Positions 7,166 to 14,940 are shown, counted from the first letter of the stretch. The stretch is 24,028 bases of DNA from Methanobacteriota archaeon (GCA_026394435.1 JAPKYG010000033.1:1-24028), one strand, 5' to 3'. A program made the numbers and translations. Notes: a model not told the origin generated them from the sequence alone.

Positions 7166-7878
7166 GCAAACACCTGAAAAGACTCGCAGCACCGCGAGTA
7201 TTACGACTCCATCGAAAAGAACGAGCATTAACGATTCGTGCCGCACCAGGCCCACATCCGTTAGAGCTAGCCATTCCCATTGGGTTAGTTGTACGAGATT
7301 ACCTTAGTTTATGTGACACATATAAGGAAGCACGAAAAATCGTGTCCAATGGAGATATCCTCGTTGATGGAGTAAAACGAAAGAACATCAAATTCCCTTG
7401 CGGACTCATGGATGTCATCTCCATTCCTAAAATGCGTAAGAATGTTCGAATCCTCTTTGATCGAAACGGGAAATTCATCCTCGTACCAATCTCAGAAAGC
7501 GATGCAGAATGGAAACTCTGCCGTATACAAAACAAAACGATAGTGAAAGGAAAGAAAGTGCAGCTCAACCTCCACGACGGTAAAAACAAACTCGTAGAGA
7601 AAGACGAATACAAAACCGGAGATGTCCTAAAAATTTCTTTCAAGGAAAATAAAATCGATGATGTGTATAGGTTTGCCAAAGGAACCGTGTCGATGATCAT
7701 TGGTGGAACGCACATTGGAGAGATTGCGAGTATCGACGAAATTCAGGTTGTTGCTTCGTCAAAACCCAATCTTGCAAAAATGAAAGGAGAAAAAGAATTT
7801 TCCACCATCGCAGAGCATGTGTTCCCTATTGGGAAAACCAAGCCGGCTATAGCACTTCCTGAGGTGAGAATGCAATGA
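7162..7878 (+). CDS. rps4e: 30S ribosomal protein S4e (eS4)
   Basis: eS4 is an archaeal/eukaryal small-subunit protein. The 238 residues show the N-terminal basic HLKRLAAPRVLRLHRKE, an S4 RNA-binding region (EARKIVSNGDILVDGVKRK, about residues 55-73), the central S4e domain (KNVRILFDRNGKFILVPIS) and a C-terminal KOW-like segment (AKGTVSMIIGGTHIGEIASI). Both ends use ATGA overlaps, with L24 before and L5 after. Confidence 0.97.
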   Translation: MSKHLKRLAAPRVLRLHRKERALTIRAAPGPHPLELAIPIGLVVRDYLSLCDTYKEARKIVSNGDILVDGVKRKNIKFPCGLMDVISIPKMRKNVRILFDRNGKFILVPISESDAEWKLCRIQNKTIVKGKKVQLNLHDGKNKLVEKDEYKTGDVLKISFKENKIDDVYRFAKGTVSMIIGGTHIGEIASIDEIQVVASSKPNLAKMKGEKEFSTIAEHVFPIGKTKPAIALPEVRMQ

Positions 7879-8465
7879 GCGCGAAGAAAGCAGCTGCACC
7901 AAAAACTCATAAAACAATAACGCGTCAGAAAAAATCTGCTACAAAGAAAAAAGAAGAAAAAAAATCTATGAAGCCACGCATCGCAAAAGTGACTATTAAT
8001 ATAGGTGTTGGCGAATCAGGTGAAAAACTCAAGAAAGCAGAATCGGTTTTAGAGGGTGTCACCAAACAAAAACCAATTCAAACCCTTTCAAAAACAACCA
8101 ACAAAGACTGGGGTCTACGGAAATTCATGCCGATTGGCTGCAAAGTCACGTTGCGAAAGAAAGCTGCAGAGACATTTTTAATAAACGCGTTAAAAATCCG
8201 AGAGAATAAAATCTCAGAATACTCATTTGACAATCAAGGGAATTTCTCATTTGGAGTACCAGATCATACCCTCTTTGAGGGACAGAAGTACGATCCAAAT
8301 ATCGGGATCTTTGGTATGGATATCTGTGTCACCGTGGAAAACCCCGGGTACCGGATTAAACATCGCCGAATTGACCAACGGAAAATCCCGCAGCGGCATC
8401 AACTCACTAAAGAAGCAACTAAGCAATTTATTACCGAAGCATTTAACGTAGAGGTCGTAGAATGA
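7875..8465 (+). CDS. rpl5: 50S ribosomal protein L5 (uL5) with lysine-rich N-terminal extension
   Basis: uL5 binds 5S rRNA with L18 and contacts P-site tRNA. The family core starts at residue 32 (MKPRIAKVTINIGVGESG) and includes the KPIQTLSKTTNKDWGLRKFMPIGCKVTLR region, FSFGVPDHTLFEG and GYRIKHRRI. The first 31 residues are Ala/Lys-rich and absent from most homologues. The ATGA overlap with S4e supports the upstream start; ATG at 7968 is the alternative and would give a 165-residue protein. Confidence 0.95.
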   Translation: MSAKKAAAPKTHKTITRQKKSATKKKEEKKSMKPRIAKVTINIGVGESGEKLKKAESVLEGVTKQKPIQTLSKTTNKDWGLRKFMPIGCKVTLRKKAAETFLINALKIRENKISEYSFDNQGNFSFGVPDHTLFEGQKYDPNIGIFGMDICVTVENPGYRIKHRRIDQRKIPQRHQLTKEATKQFITEAFNVEVVE

Positions 8466-8617
8466 GAATCAAAGAGCGGAAGAAAATGTACGGCAGGAAA
8501 ATAGGATGCGAACAATGTGGCAGAAAACGCGGGATCATACGACGCTATGGACTTCATCTCTGTAGACAATGCTTCAGAGATAAAGCAGAAGAACTGGGTT
8601 TTAAAAAATACGATTAG
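8462..8617 (+). CDS. rps14: 30S ribosomal protein S14 (uS14), zinc type
   Basis: uS14 sits in the head of the small subunit. The frame from ATG 8462 to TAG 8615-8617 encodes 51 residues with the C-x2-C ... C-x2-C zinc site at Cys16, Cys19, Cys34 and Cys37, and the conserved RKRGIIRRYGLHLCRQCFR stretch. The length is right for the short archaeal form. The start overlaps the L5 stop as ATGA, and S8 begins 15 nt downstream. Confidence 0.97.
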   Translation: MRIKERKKMYGRKIGCEQCGRKRGIIRRYGLHLCRQCFRDKAEELGFKKYD

Positions 8618-8632
8618 AGGTTGTTGAAGATT

Positions 8633-9022
8633 ATGTTAAACGATCCATTGGCAGACGCATTATCAATCATCAGAAACGCAGAGATGCGAGGAATCCATAA
8701 ATGTATTATCCGACCCTCATCAAAACTCGTTGGCGGGGTCCTAAATCTCTTAAAAGAGAAAGGATATCTTGGCAACTTCGAGTACGTCGAGGACGGAAAA
8801 GCAGGCATCTATCAAGTGGAACTCCTGGGAAGCATCAACAACTGCGGTGTCATTAAACCACGCTACCCCATCAAAGTCCAAGAGATGGATAAATGGGAGG
8901 CGCGGTATCTCCCCGCACGTGATTTCGGGTTACTAATCCTCACAACCACCGAGGGTATTATCGCTCATGACGAAGCACGAAAGAAAGGCATCGGAGGAAA
9001 ACTCCTCGCGTATGTGTACTAA
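8633..9022 (+). CDS. rps8: 30S ribosomal protein S8 (uS8)
   Basis: uS8 is a primary binder of the central domain of 16S rRNA. The 129 residues match the archaeal length and start (NDPLADALSIIRNAEMRG), with a middle IKPRYPIKVQEMDKWEARYLPARDFGLLILTT and the end HDEARKKGIGGKLLAYVY. The upstream TTG codons (8621, 8624) are in frame, but ATG 8633 gives the normal N-terminus, with GAGG at 8617-8620. Confidence 0.97.
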   Translation: MLNDPLADALSIIRNAEMRGIHKCIIRPSSKLVGGVLNLLKEKGYLGNFEYVEDGKAGIYQVELLGSINNCGVIKPRYPIKVQEMDKWEARYLPARDFGLLILTTTEGIIAHDEARKKGIGGKLLAYVY

Positions 9023-9036
9023 AGAGTAAGATTCAT

Positions 9037-9576
9037 ATGGTAAAGACAGCTGAAATAAAAGAAGAAATCAAAATCCCTGACGGCGTACAGATTACTGTTG
9101 AGGGGAAAACCGTTCACGTGAAAGGTCAAAAAGGAGCAATGTCAAAGCTCCTATCACATCCTAAGATAAATCTTGCGGTTAACGGCAACATCATACAGGT
9201 CTCGTGTTCACAGTCACCCCGTCGAAAAGAAAAAGCATTGATTGGGACTTACAAAGCCCATATCAGAAACATGATCAAAGGTGTTACACAAGGATACGAA
9301 TGTAAGATGAAAACATTGTTCTCCCATTTCCCTATAAAAAACAGTGTCGAAGGAAATCAACTAGTGATTCAGAACTTCCTTGGAGAGCGATTCCCTCGAA
9401 GAGCAGATATCCTTGAAAATGTTAAAATTGAGGTTAAAGGAGAAATCCTCATACTCACCAGCATCGACAAAGAGAAAGTAGGACAAACCGCTGCGAATAT
9501 CGAACGGGCAACCAAAGTGAAAAACAGAGATATCCGGGTGTTCCAAGATGGTATCTATATTGTCAAGAGAGGGTAA
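9037..9576 (+). CDS. rpl6: 50S ribosomal protein L6 (uL6)
   Basis: uL6 lies near the GTPase-associated centre and has two similar alpha/beta domains. Domain 1 shows VQITVEGKTVHVKGQKGAMSK, and the linker has the ALIGTYKAHIRNMIKGVTQGYECKM motif. Domain 2 has FLGERFPRRADIL and the final strand IRVFQDGIYIVKRG. The length of 179 residues is usual. L32e starts 3 nt after its stop. Confidence 0.98.
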   Translation: MVKTAEIKEEIKIPDGVQITVEGKTVHVKGQKGAMSKLLSHPKINLAVNGNIIQVSCSQSPRRKEKALIGTYKAHIRNMIKGVTQGYECKMKTLFSHFPIKNSVEGNQLVIQNFLGERFPRRADILENVKIEVKGEILILTSIDKEKVGQTAANIERATKVKNRDIRVFQDGIYIVKRG

Positions 9577-9579
9577 ACC

Positions 9580-10281
9580 ATGACAAAAGAAGCTGTTCTA
9601 AAAGAGTTCGAGGCATTGAAAGGTGTCGGAAAAGTAAAAGCGAAACTTCTCTATGATAATGGATTCGATTCCATGGATAAACTGAAAAAAGCTAAGATAA
9701 AAGATCTTACAAAACTCAAAGGAATAACAGAGAAAAACGCCAACGAAATCCTTGGTCAAATCAAAGAGAAAAAAGAAAAACCAGCGAAAAAAACACCAGA
9801 AAAAAAAGACCGAGAAGAACCAAAAGAGAAGAAAGTAGATGACGTCGAAATCGTTGACAAAAAAGAAGGAGCCTACAAACCAAAGATTAAACCACAGTTA
9901 AACGAGAAAGAGAAAGAGCAACTGGTAATTCGACGACAAATCAAGAAGCGGACTCCGCATTTCCTGAGAGACGAAGGATTCCGATACAAACGTATCCCGA
10001 AGAACTGGCGACGCCCTACAGGATATACTTCAAAACTACGCATTAACTTGAAGTATCGACCAAGTAAAGTACGCGTAGGTTTCCGCGCACCAAAGATAGT
10101 CCGTGGATTACACGCGTCTGGTTTTAAAGAAGTGATGATTCACACGGTAAAAGAACTTGAGACGATTGATCCGAAGAAACAGGCGGTGCGCATTGGCGGC
10201 ACCGTTGGTACGAAGAAACGTCTAGAGATTGCGAAACGAGCCGGTGAATTAGATATAAGAGTTTTAAACATGAGGGAGTGA
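9580..10281 (+). CDS. rpl32e: 50S ribosomal protein L32e (eL32) with N-terminal helix-hairpin-helix domain
   Basis: eL32 is specific to archaea and eukaryotes. The core (about residues 115-233) has RRQIKKRTPHFLRDEGFRYKRIP, NWRRPTGYTSKLR and the end AGELDIRVLN. Ahead of it is an HhH domain (residues 1-63; LKGVGKVKAKLLYDNGF and LKGITEKNANEIL) followed by a Lys/Glu linker (about 64-105). N-terminal HhH extensions of L32e are known in haloarchaea and some other euryarchaea. The domain resembles the tail of S3 in this same cluster. Confidence 0.96.
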   Translation: MTKEAVLKEFEALKGVGKVKAKLLYDNGFDSMDKLKKAKIKDLTKLKGITEKNANEILGQIKEKKEKPAKKTPEKKDREEPKEKKVDDVEIVDKKEGAYKPKIKPQLNEKEKEQLVIRRQIKKRTPHFLRDEGFRYKRIPKNWRRPTGYTSKLRINLKYRPSKVRVGFRAPKIVRGLHASGFKEVMIHTVKELETIDPKKQAVRIGGTVGTKKRLEIAKRAGELDIRVLNMRE

Positions 10282-10283
10282 CC

Positions 10284-10745
10284 ATGACTGATCTACGAAA
10301 TCAACGCAGAATGGCAGCATCAATCATGAAATGCGGTGGAACCAGAGTCTGGATGGACCCTGATAGACTTGAAGAGATAGCAAAAGCAGTGACCAGGAAC
10401 GACATTTCGATTCTGGTGAACGGTGGCGCAATTAAAAGCATACAAAAACAAGGGAATTCCAGTGGACGACACAAACATATCCTTCATCAGAAACAGAAAG
10501 GAAGACGAACCGGTCAAGGATCCAGGAAGGGGCCAAAACACGCCCGCCTCCCAAAAAAGGAACGATGGATTCGAACCATTCGTCCGATCAGGGCTTATCT
10601 GAAACAACTACGAGAGGACACGAAAATCGATGCACATACCTACCGGTTGTACTATCGGAAAGCAAAAGGCGGTGTCTTTAGGAGTAAACAACATCTGAAA
10701 TCACATCTTCTTGCGGACAATATCATCAAGGAGGAAAAACAATGA
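10284..10745 (+). CDS. rpl19e: 50S ribosomal protein L19e (eL19)
   Basis: eL19 helps form an archaeal/eukaryal inter-subunit bridge. Its 153 residues begin with TDLRNQRRMAASIMKCGGTRVWMDP and contain the basic KQKGRRTGQGSRKGPKHAR segment and a long C-terminal helix. I chose ATG 10284, which has GGGAGTG three bases upstream and gives the standard N-terminus, over the in-frame GTG two codons earlier. The end overlaps L18 as ATGA. Confidence 0.97.
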   Translation: MTDLRNQRRMAASIMKCGGTRVWMDPDRLEEIAKAVTRNDISILVNGGAIKSIQKQGNSSGRHKHILHQKQKGRRTGQGSRKGPKHARLPKKERWIRTIRPIRAYLKQLREDTKIDAHTYRLYYRKAKGGVFRSKQHLKSHLLADNIIKEEKQ

Positions 10746-11251
10746 AAAAAGGACCACGGTACCATGTGAAACCGCGGAGACATCGCGAACGAAAAACCGA
10801 TTACCGCCTGAGACTCAAACTGCTTCGAAGTAAGAAACCACGGATTGTCGTCAGAAAATCACTGAAAGCAATTCGCGTCCAGTTCGTAGAATACAGCCCC
10901 CAGGGCGATAAGATTCTCGTGTCAGCAATCTCCAATGAACTGGCCAAAGAATATGGCTGGAAATACTCAGTTGCAACCACGCCTGCTGCGTATCTCACTG
11001 GTTTACTGGCAGGAAAACGAGCAAAAGATAAGGGAATCGAACAAGGCGTTCTGGACATCGGGTTATACCATCCGACCATTGGTAGTATAGTATTTGCAAC
11101 ATTGAAAGGAGTCTTAGACGCGGGGGTTGAATGCCCCCATGACGCGGAGATGCTCCCGAAAGAAGATAGGATTCATGGAACACACTTGAACAAAGACATC
11201 AAACCGATCGTCGGTGAGATAAAAACAAAGATTATTGGAGGCAAGGAATAA
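10742..11251 (+). CDS. rpl18: 50S ribosomal protein L18 (uL18)
   Basis: uL18 binds 5S rRNA with L5 in the central protuberance. The 169-residue archaeal form opens with KGPRYHVKPRRHRERKTDYR and has RIVVRKSLKAIRVQFVEYSPQGD, the AAYLTGLLAGKRA helix and the GVLDAGVECPHDAEMLP and RIHGTHLNKDI motifs. GGAGG at 10730-10734 lies seven bases before the ATG. S5 starts 2 nt after the stop. Confidence 0.97.
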   Translation: MKKGPRYHVKPRRHRERKTDYRLRLKLLRSKKPRIVVRKSLKAIRVQFVEYSPQGDKILVSAISNELAKEYGWKYSVATTPAAYLTGLLAGKRAKDKGIEQGVLDIGLYHPTIGSIVFATLKGVLDAGVECPHDAEMLPKEDRIHGTHLNKDIKPIVGEIKTKIIGGKE

Positions 11252-11253
11252 AT

Positions 11254-12006
11254 ATGGCTGGACGAGAACGCGGAAACGCACCAAGAGGACGGCGCAGACA
11301 ATTTGACGAGGGAGCTGCCCCGGTTATATGGGCACCGAAGACTAGACTTGGAAAAATGGTGAAAAACGGGGAGATTGCCACGATGAGCGACGCCTTGAAA
11401 TCCGGGTTACCGCTGCGAGAGCCGGAGATCGTTGATATTTTACTGCCGAGTGTCGAAGATGAGGTTATCGATGTGAAAATGGTACAACGAATGACAGACT
11501 CAGGGCGACGAGTCAGATTCGTTATCACCGTTGTCGTGGGAAACAAAGACGGTTTTGTCGGTTTAGGTCAAGCAAAAGGAAAAGAAGTCGGCTTAAGTAT
11601 TAAACGAGCAATTGAGAATGCAAAAATAAATATGATTCAAATACGACGCGGGTGCGGATCCTGGGAATGCGGGTGCCGAACACCACATACGATTCCTTTC
11701 CTAGTGACGGGAAAAAGCGGTTCTGTCGAAGTCACCTTTAAACCAGCGCCTCGTGGTATCGGGCTTGCGACCGGTGATGTTGCAAAGAAGATTCTCCGCC
11801 TCGCAGGAGTCAACGACTGCTGGGCGTTCACCGAAGGGAAAACAAAGACGGTCGTCAACTACGCAAAAGGAGTCTATGACGCCTTGAAAAAGAATGCAGA
11901 GATGAGGGTTACCTCTAGTGTAATGAATAAACTTGGTATTATACAAGGAAGTATTGGGATACCACCAAAAGAAGAACAACCCACACCGGTTAAAACGGAG
12001 GGATAA
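11254..12006 (+). CDS. rps5: 30S ribosomal protein S5 (uS5)
   Basis: uS5 acts in mRNA helicase activity at the entry channel and in decoding accuracy. The double-stranded RNA-binding S5 domain is at about residues 75-125 (RVRFVITVVVGNKDGFVGLGQAKGKEV). The archaeal RRGCGSWECGCRTPHTIPF follows, then the C-domain GSVEVTFKPAPRGIGL and the AGVNDCWAFTEGKT segment. The last 15 residues are Pro/Glu-rich. Its 250-residue length is somewhat longer than many archaeal S5. Confidence 0.98.
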   Translation: MAGRERGNAPRGRRRQFDEGAAPVIWAPKTRLGKMVKNGEIATMSDALKSGLPLREPEIVDILLPSVEDEVIDVKMVQRMTDSGRRVRFVITVVVGNKDGFVGLGQAKGKEVGLSIKRAIENAKINMIQIRRGCGSWECGCRTPHTIPFLVTGKSGSVEVTFKPAPRGIGLATGDVAKKILRLAGVNDCWAFTEGKTKTVVNYAKGVYDALKKNAEMRVTSSVMNKLGIIQGSIGIPPKEEQPTPVKTEG

Positions 12007-12010
12007 ATCT

Positions 12011-12475
12011 ATGGTCTACGCAGTTATCAGAGTAAGAGGCACGGTGAACATAAAGCCTGATATCAAGAAAACAATGCAATTACTGCGATTAACTCGAGCG
12101 AATCACTGTGTGCTCCTTGAAGAAAACGTGGTCTATAACGGCATGCTTCAAATGGTGAAAGACTATACCACCTGGGGTGAAATCAACAAAGAAACACTGA
12201 CAAAGCTCATTTCCGCCAGAGGAAAACTCATTGGTGATAAACCCCTGACCGCAGAATACCTTAAAACTGCAACACCCTATCATAGTTTCGAAAAACTCTC
12301 AGAAGCAATCCTGGAAAATAAAGTAAAATACAAAGAAATACCTGAAGTAAAACCCCTCTTCCGGCTCAACCCGCCGAAGAAAGGCCACCGAACTATCAAG
12401 AGATCATTTGTGAATAAAGGCTCTTTAGGGTACCGAAAAGATGAGATCAACAAACTCATTGAACGGATGCTGTAA
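12011..12475 (+). CDS. rpl30: 50S ribosomal protein L30 (uL30), last gene of the cluster
   Basis: uL30 is an RNA-binding protein of the large subunit; the archaeal form is near 154 residues, as here. It begins VYAVIRVRGTVNIKPDIKKTM and has LLRLTRANHCVLLEEN and the C-terminal extension FRLNPPKKGHRTIKRSF. The start at 12011 has GGAGG (11997-12001) nine bases before it; an in-frame start at 11933 would lie inside S5 and add a non-homologous tail. L15 and secY, the normal next genes in archaea, do not follow. Confidence 0.97.
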   Translation: MVYAVIRVRGTVNIKPDIKKTMQLLRLTRANHCVLLEENVVYNGMLQMVKDYTTWGEINKETLTKLISARGKLIGDKPLTAEYLKTATPYHSFEKLSEAILENKVKYKEIPEVKPLFRLNPPKKGHRTIKRSFVNKGSLGYRKDEINKLIERML

Positions 12476-12480
12476 AGAAG

Positions 12481-12490
12481 CTATTTTTTC
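12481..12490 (+). terminator. T-run after L30, possible terminator
   Basis: CTATTTTTTC begins five bases after the L30 stop, in the first real gap of the cluster. Archaeal RNA polymerase can terminate at T-runs without a hairpin. Only the sequence suggests this. Confidence 0.4.
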
Positions 12491-12511
12491 CAAAAGATTA
12501 TTATAGTGATA

Positions 12512-12520
12512 GTATTTTAT
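12512..12520 (+). promoter_or_regulatory. TATA-like element before the 72-residue gene
   Basis: GTATTTTAT lies about 37 nt before the ATG at 12553, predicting a start near 12540. The ribosome binding site GAGGGTG is at 12539-12545, so the leader would have to start at its edge; the box may be used imperfectly. Confidence 0.35.
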
Positions 12521-12552
12521 TGGTTGAATAAAGAGAAAGAGGGTGTTAGAAG

Positions 12553-12771
12553 ATGGAGGAAGTTCTCTACAACATAGAAATTCATAGAAATGATGGAAAC
12601 TATATGGGAAAGATTTATTCGGATATTGATGGGGTTAAAGAATTCGAAAACAACCGCATTGACCGGCTACTCCGCGATATCATCGTTGATATGCAGCTTG
12701 CATTAGACGATGAGTTTCTCACCAGAACAACCGCAACGGATCTCCCTGAATTCACCGATGAGATAAAATAA
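12553..12771 (+). CDS. Small acidic protein of unknown function (72 aa)
   Basis: I do not recognise a family. The 72 residues look like a short beta-hairpin (VLYNIEIHRNDGNYMGKIYSDIDG) followed by an amphipathic helix (NNRIDRLLRDIIVDMQLALDD) and an acidic C-terminus. There are no Cys residues, membrane segments or obvious catalytic motifs. GAGGGTG seven bases before the ATG and the position between L30 and rpoK support a real gene. It could be a small accessory factor of translation or transcription, but that rests on location only. Confidence 0.7.
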   Translation: MEEVLYNIEIHRNDGNYMGKIYSDIDGVKEFENNRIDRLLRDIIVDMQLALDDEFLTRTTATDLPEFTDEIK

Positions 12772-12831
12772 AATGACCCCGTTTCTTTAAAAACCACTGT
12801 TCTCTCTAAAAAATATGTCTATTTGAGGGCA

Positions 12832-12842
12832 ATATTTTTAAA
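12832..12842 (+). promoter_or_regulatory. TATA box of rpoK-rps2
   Basis: ATATTTTTAAA is a good AT-rich box, with a predicted start near 12862 and a leader of about 30 nt to the rpoK GTG. It lies in the 121-nt gap before rpoK, so rpoK-rps2 is probably a separate unit. Confidence 0.5.
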
Positions 12843-12892
12843 GGTTTCTGTTATTTGGGCTTCTACCTATCCTTATGCTTCGGAGGAAGACT

Positions 12893-13078
12893 GTGACGTA
12901 TACTCGCTTTGAAAAAGCTCGCATCATTGGCGCACGAGCCTTACAACTCTCGATGGGTGCACCATCGATTTTAGTGGAGATACCGAAAGATATGATTGAT
13001 CCGGTTGAAATCGCGATGCTTGAGTATGACGAAGGCGCAATCCCAATTACCGTCAAACGAAAGGAAATAAAAGCATAA
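12893..13078 (+). CDS. rpoK: DNA-directed RNA polymerase subunit K (Rpb6/omega homologue), GTG start
   Basis: RpoK is the archaeal counterpart of eukaryotic Rpb6 and bacterial omega and stabilises the assembled polymerase. The 61 residues start with TYTRFEKARIIGARALQLSMGAP, which is the diagnostic motif, and end with the AMLEYDEGAIPITVKRK strand. GTG 12893 is chosen because GGAGG (12882-12886) lies six bases before it and the length then fits the family; ATG 12875 would add six residues. It is followed after 15 nt by rps2, the usual archaeal partner. Confidence 0.95.
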   Translation: MTYTRFEKARIIGARALQLSMGAPSILVEIPKDMIDPVEIAMLEYDEGAIPITVKRKEIKA

Positions 13079-13093
13079 ATTTGAGGAACAACT

Positions 13094-13720
13094 ATGGCTG
13101 AAGAAAAGCAAGCTGTGGAAACAGAACCGACGATGATGGTGTCTGAAGAAACCTACATGACTTCAGGAGTACATATCGGGACCAGACAGAAAACCGCTGA
13201 CATTAAAGAGTTCATCTATAAAGTACGAAACGATGGGTTATACATCATCGATGTGAAAAAAACCGATGAAAGAATAAAGGCTGCCGCAAAGTTTCTAGCG
13301 AAATACGACCCATCACAAATACTCGCGGTTTCGGTGCGACAATACGGACAAAAACCGGTAAGGAAGCTTGGGGAAAACACCGGAATCCAAGTACTTGATG
13401 GACGATTCCAGCCAGGAACGCTGACGAACCCAAATGCTAAAACATTTCTCGAACCAGAAATCATTTTACTCACTGACCCGCTGGCAGACATCCAAGCGTT
13501 GCACGAGGCGAAAAATATCGGTATCCCAGTGCTTGCGCTCTGTGATACGAACAATGAGACGAAATACATTGATTATGTGATTCCCACAAACAACAAAGGA
13601 CGACGCGCTCTTGCCTTGATTTACTGGTTATTGGCCAGAGCAATCCTTCGAGAGAAGGGTAAAATAAAATCTGATGAAGAATTCAAGGCAACTGTTGAAG
13701 ATTTCGAAGCGGAAATTTAA
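13094..13720 (+). CDS. rps2: 30S ribosomal protein S2 (uS2)
   Basis: uS2 is a late-assembling protein on the back of the small subunit. The 208 residues carry the archaeal features SGVHIGTRQKTADIKEFIYKVRNDGLYIIDVKKTDERI, GRFQPGTLTNP (about residues 110-120), the PLADIQALHEAKNIGIPVLALCDTNN loop and NNKGRRALALIYWLLAR. The first 18 residues are acidic and variable. GAGG (13082-13085) precedes the ATG. Confidence 0.98.
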   Translation: MAEEKQAVETEPTMMVSEETYMTSGVHIGTRQKTADIKEFIYKVRNDGLYIIDVKKTDERIKAAAKFLAKYDPSQILAVSVRQYGQKPVRKLGENTGIQVLDGRFQPGTLTNPNAKTFLEPEIILLTDPLADIQALHEAKNIGIPVLALCDTNNETKYIDYVIPTNNKGRRALALIYWLLARAILREKGKIKSDEEFKATVEDFEAEI

Positions 13721-13723
13721 ATA
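13716..13723 (+). promoter_or_regulatory. TATA-like element at the end of rps2, probably for the TraB gene
   Basis: TTTAAATA overlaps the rps2 stop. A start would fall near 13745, leaving a leader of about 25 nt with the GGAG site (13760-13763) before TTG 13770. Confidence 0.4.
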
Positions 13724-13769
13724 GTTTTTTGAAGTCGTTGCCGATTCATACAGCTCAAAGGAGATACCT

Positions 13770-14939
13770 TTGGAAGAAAAAATCAACGACAACATCATCC
13801 TTATCGGTACAGCCCATATTTCTGAGGAGAGTGTTAACGAAGTACGTCAAGCCATTGAAACCTATAAACCAGATATTGTAGCAGTTGAGCTCTGTCAACG
13901 ACGTTATGATACGATTACCAAGAAAGATAAATGGGAAAACACGCCGGTCACCGCGCTTATAAAATCCAATAATGCGTATTTCATGCTTGCACAAACGTTT
14001 CTCTCTTCGATTCAACGACGACTTGGGGAAGAGTATGGGGTTGAGCCAGGCTCTGAAATGATCGCTGCCATGCAAGAGGCTGAGAAACATAATATCAAAG
14101 TCGCCTTGGTTGACCGAGATATCACCGTGACTCTTAAACGAGCCTGGAGGAAGATGGGGGTCCGTGAGAAATTCAGGGTGATTTGGGAATTTCTCAAAGC
14201 GATGCTCGGGTATGATGAAGAAGAGTTCAAAGACCTTGACCTTAAAGAATTGATGAAGCAGGATGTTATATCCCAGATGATGGAAGAGTTCAGTAAAATT
14301 GCACCCAGTGCTGCCATGGTGTTGATTTCTGAGCGAGACCAATATATTGCACAGAAGATCTTTGAGGAAAGTAAGAAAGGTAAGGTTGTCGCGGTCGTTG
14401 GTGCAGGACACATTAACGGCATAAAGAAGCATCTTGAGAAACAAGACCTGAATGTAAATCTCCAGGAATTAGACCAAATTCCAAAAAAACGTATGAATCT
14501 TGTTAAGGTTGTTGAGGTTGCTATCCCTGTGATTTTTTTCTCGGTTATTGGTTGGATCATTTATTCTACTGGAATTGACCCCTGGAATAAAATCAAAGAT
14601 ATCTTCCTTGTGTGGTTCCTTGTTCACGGTATTCTGTCTGGCGTTGGCGTCGCAATCGCACGCGGACATCCTTTATCAATTCTTACTGCGTTTGTGGCTG
14701 CCCCATTTACGTCTTTAGAACCGTTTTTCGCTCCAGGATGGTTCGCTGGGTTAGTCGAAGTAAAACTACGCAAACCATTGGTAAAAGATTTCCAAGATAT
14801 AAGCAAAATTGAAAGCATGCGTGATTTTTTTAAAAACAAGGTCATCCGTCTTCTGATGGTTGTCGCCTTGGCAAATCTAGGGAGCATCATTGGAACCATC
14901 ATCGCGCTTCCTTGGATTCTCAGCCTTGGGCTTGGCTAA
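13770..14939 (+). CDS. TraB/PrgY (pheromone shutdown) family membrane protein, TTG start
   Basis: The TraB family is named after enterococcal proteins that lower sex-pheromone activity; it shares the TIKI/EreA-like fold. Archaeal members are common, but their substrate is unknown. The 389-residue protein has the GTAHIS motif (13-18), a conserved E40 (VAVELCQRRY), VLISERDQYIAQKI (about 184-197) and GAGHINGI (211-218). The C-terminal 140 residues hold about four membrane segments (roughly 248-266, 277-297, 303-325, 358-388). GGAG six bases upstream fixes the TTG start. An M50 protease gene follows immediately. Confidence 0.92.
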   Translation: MEEKINDNIILIGTAHISEESVNEVRQAIETYKPDIVAVELCQRRYDTITKKDKWENTPVTALIKSNNAYFMLAQTFLSSIQRRLGEEYGVEPGSEMIAAMQEAEKHNIKVALVDRDITVTLKRAWRKMGVREKFRVIWEFLKAMLGYDEEEFKDLDLKELMKQDVISQMMEEFSKIAPSAAMVLISERDQYIAQKIFEESKKGKVVAVVGAGHINGIKKHLEKQDLNVNLQELDQIPKKRMNLVKVVEVAIPVIFFSVIGWIIYSTGIDPWNKIKDIFLVWFLVHGILSGVGVAIARGHPLSILTAFVAAPFTSLEPFFAPGWFAGLVEVKLRKPLVKDFQDISKIESMRDFFKNKVIRLLMVVALANLGSIIGTIIALPWILSLGLG

Positions 14940-14940
14940 A

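Noticed and set aside
6673..7173. Minus-strand frame of 166 codons under L24
   Set aside because: Its Ser/Phe/Val-rich sequence is the mirror of the Lys/Glu-rich L24 tail; no motif or promoter.
11933..12010. Upstream extension of L30 to an in-frame start inside S5
   Set aside because: It adds 26 residues absent from the family; ATG 12011 has a GGAGG site and the normal N-terminus.
13755..14444. Minus-strand frame of 229 codons under the TraB gene
   Set aside because: TraB motifs on the plus strand are clear; the antisense product has no recognisable feature.
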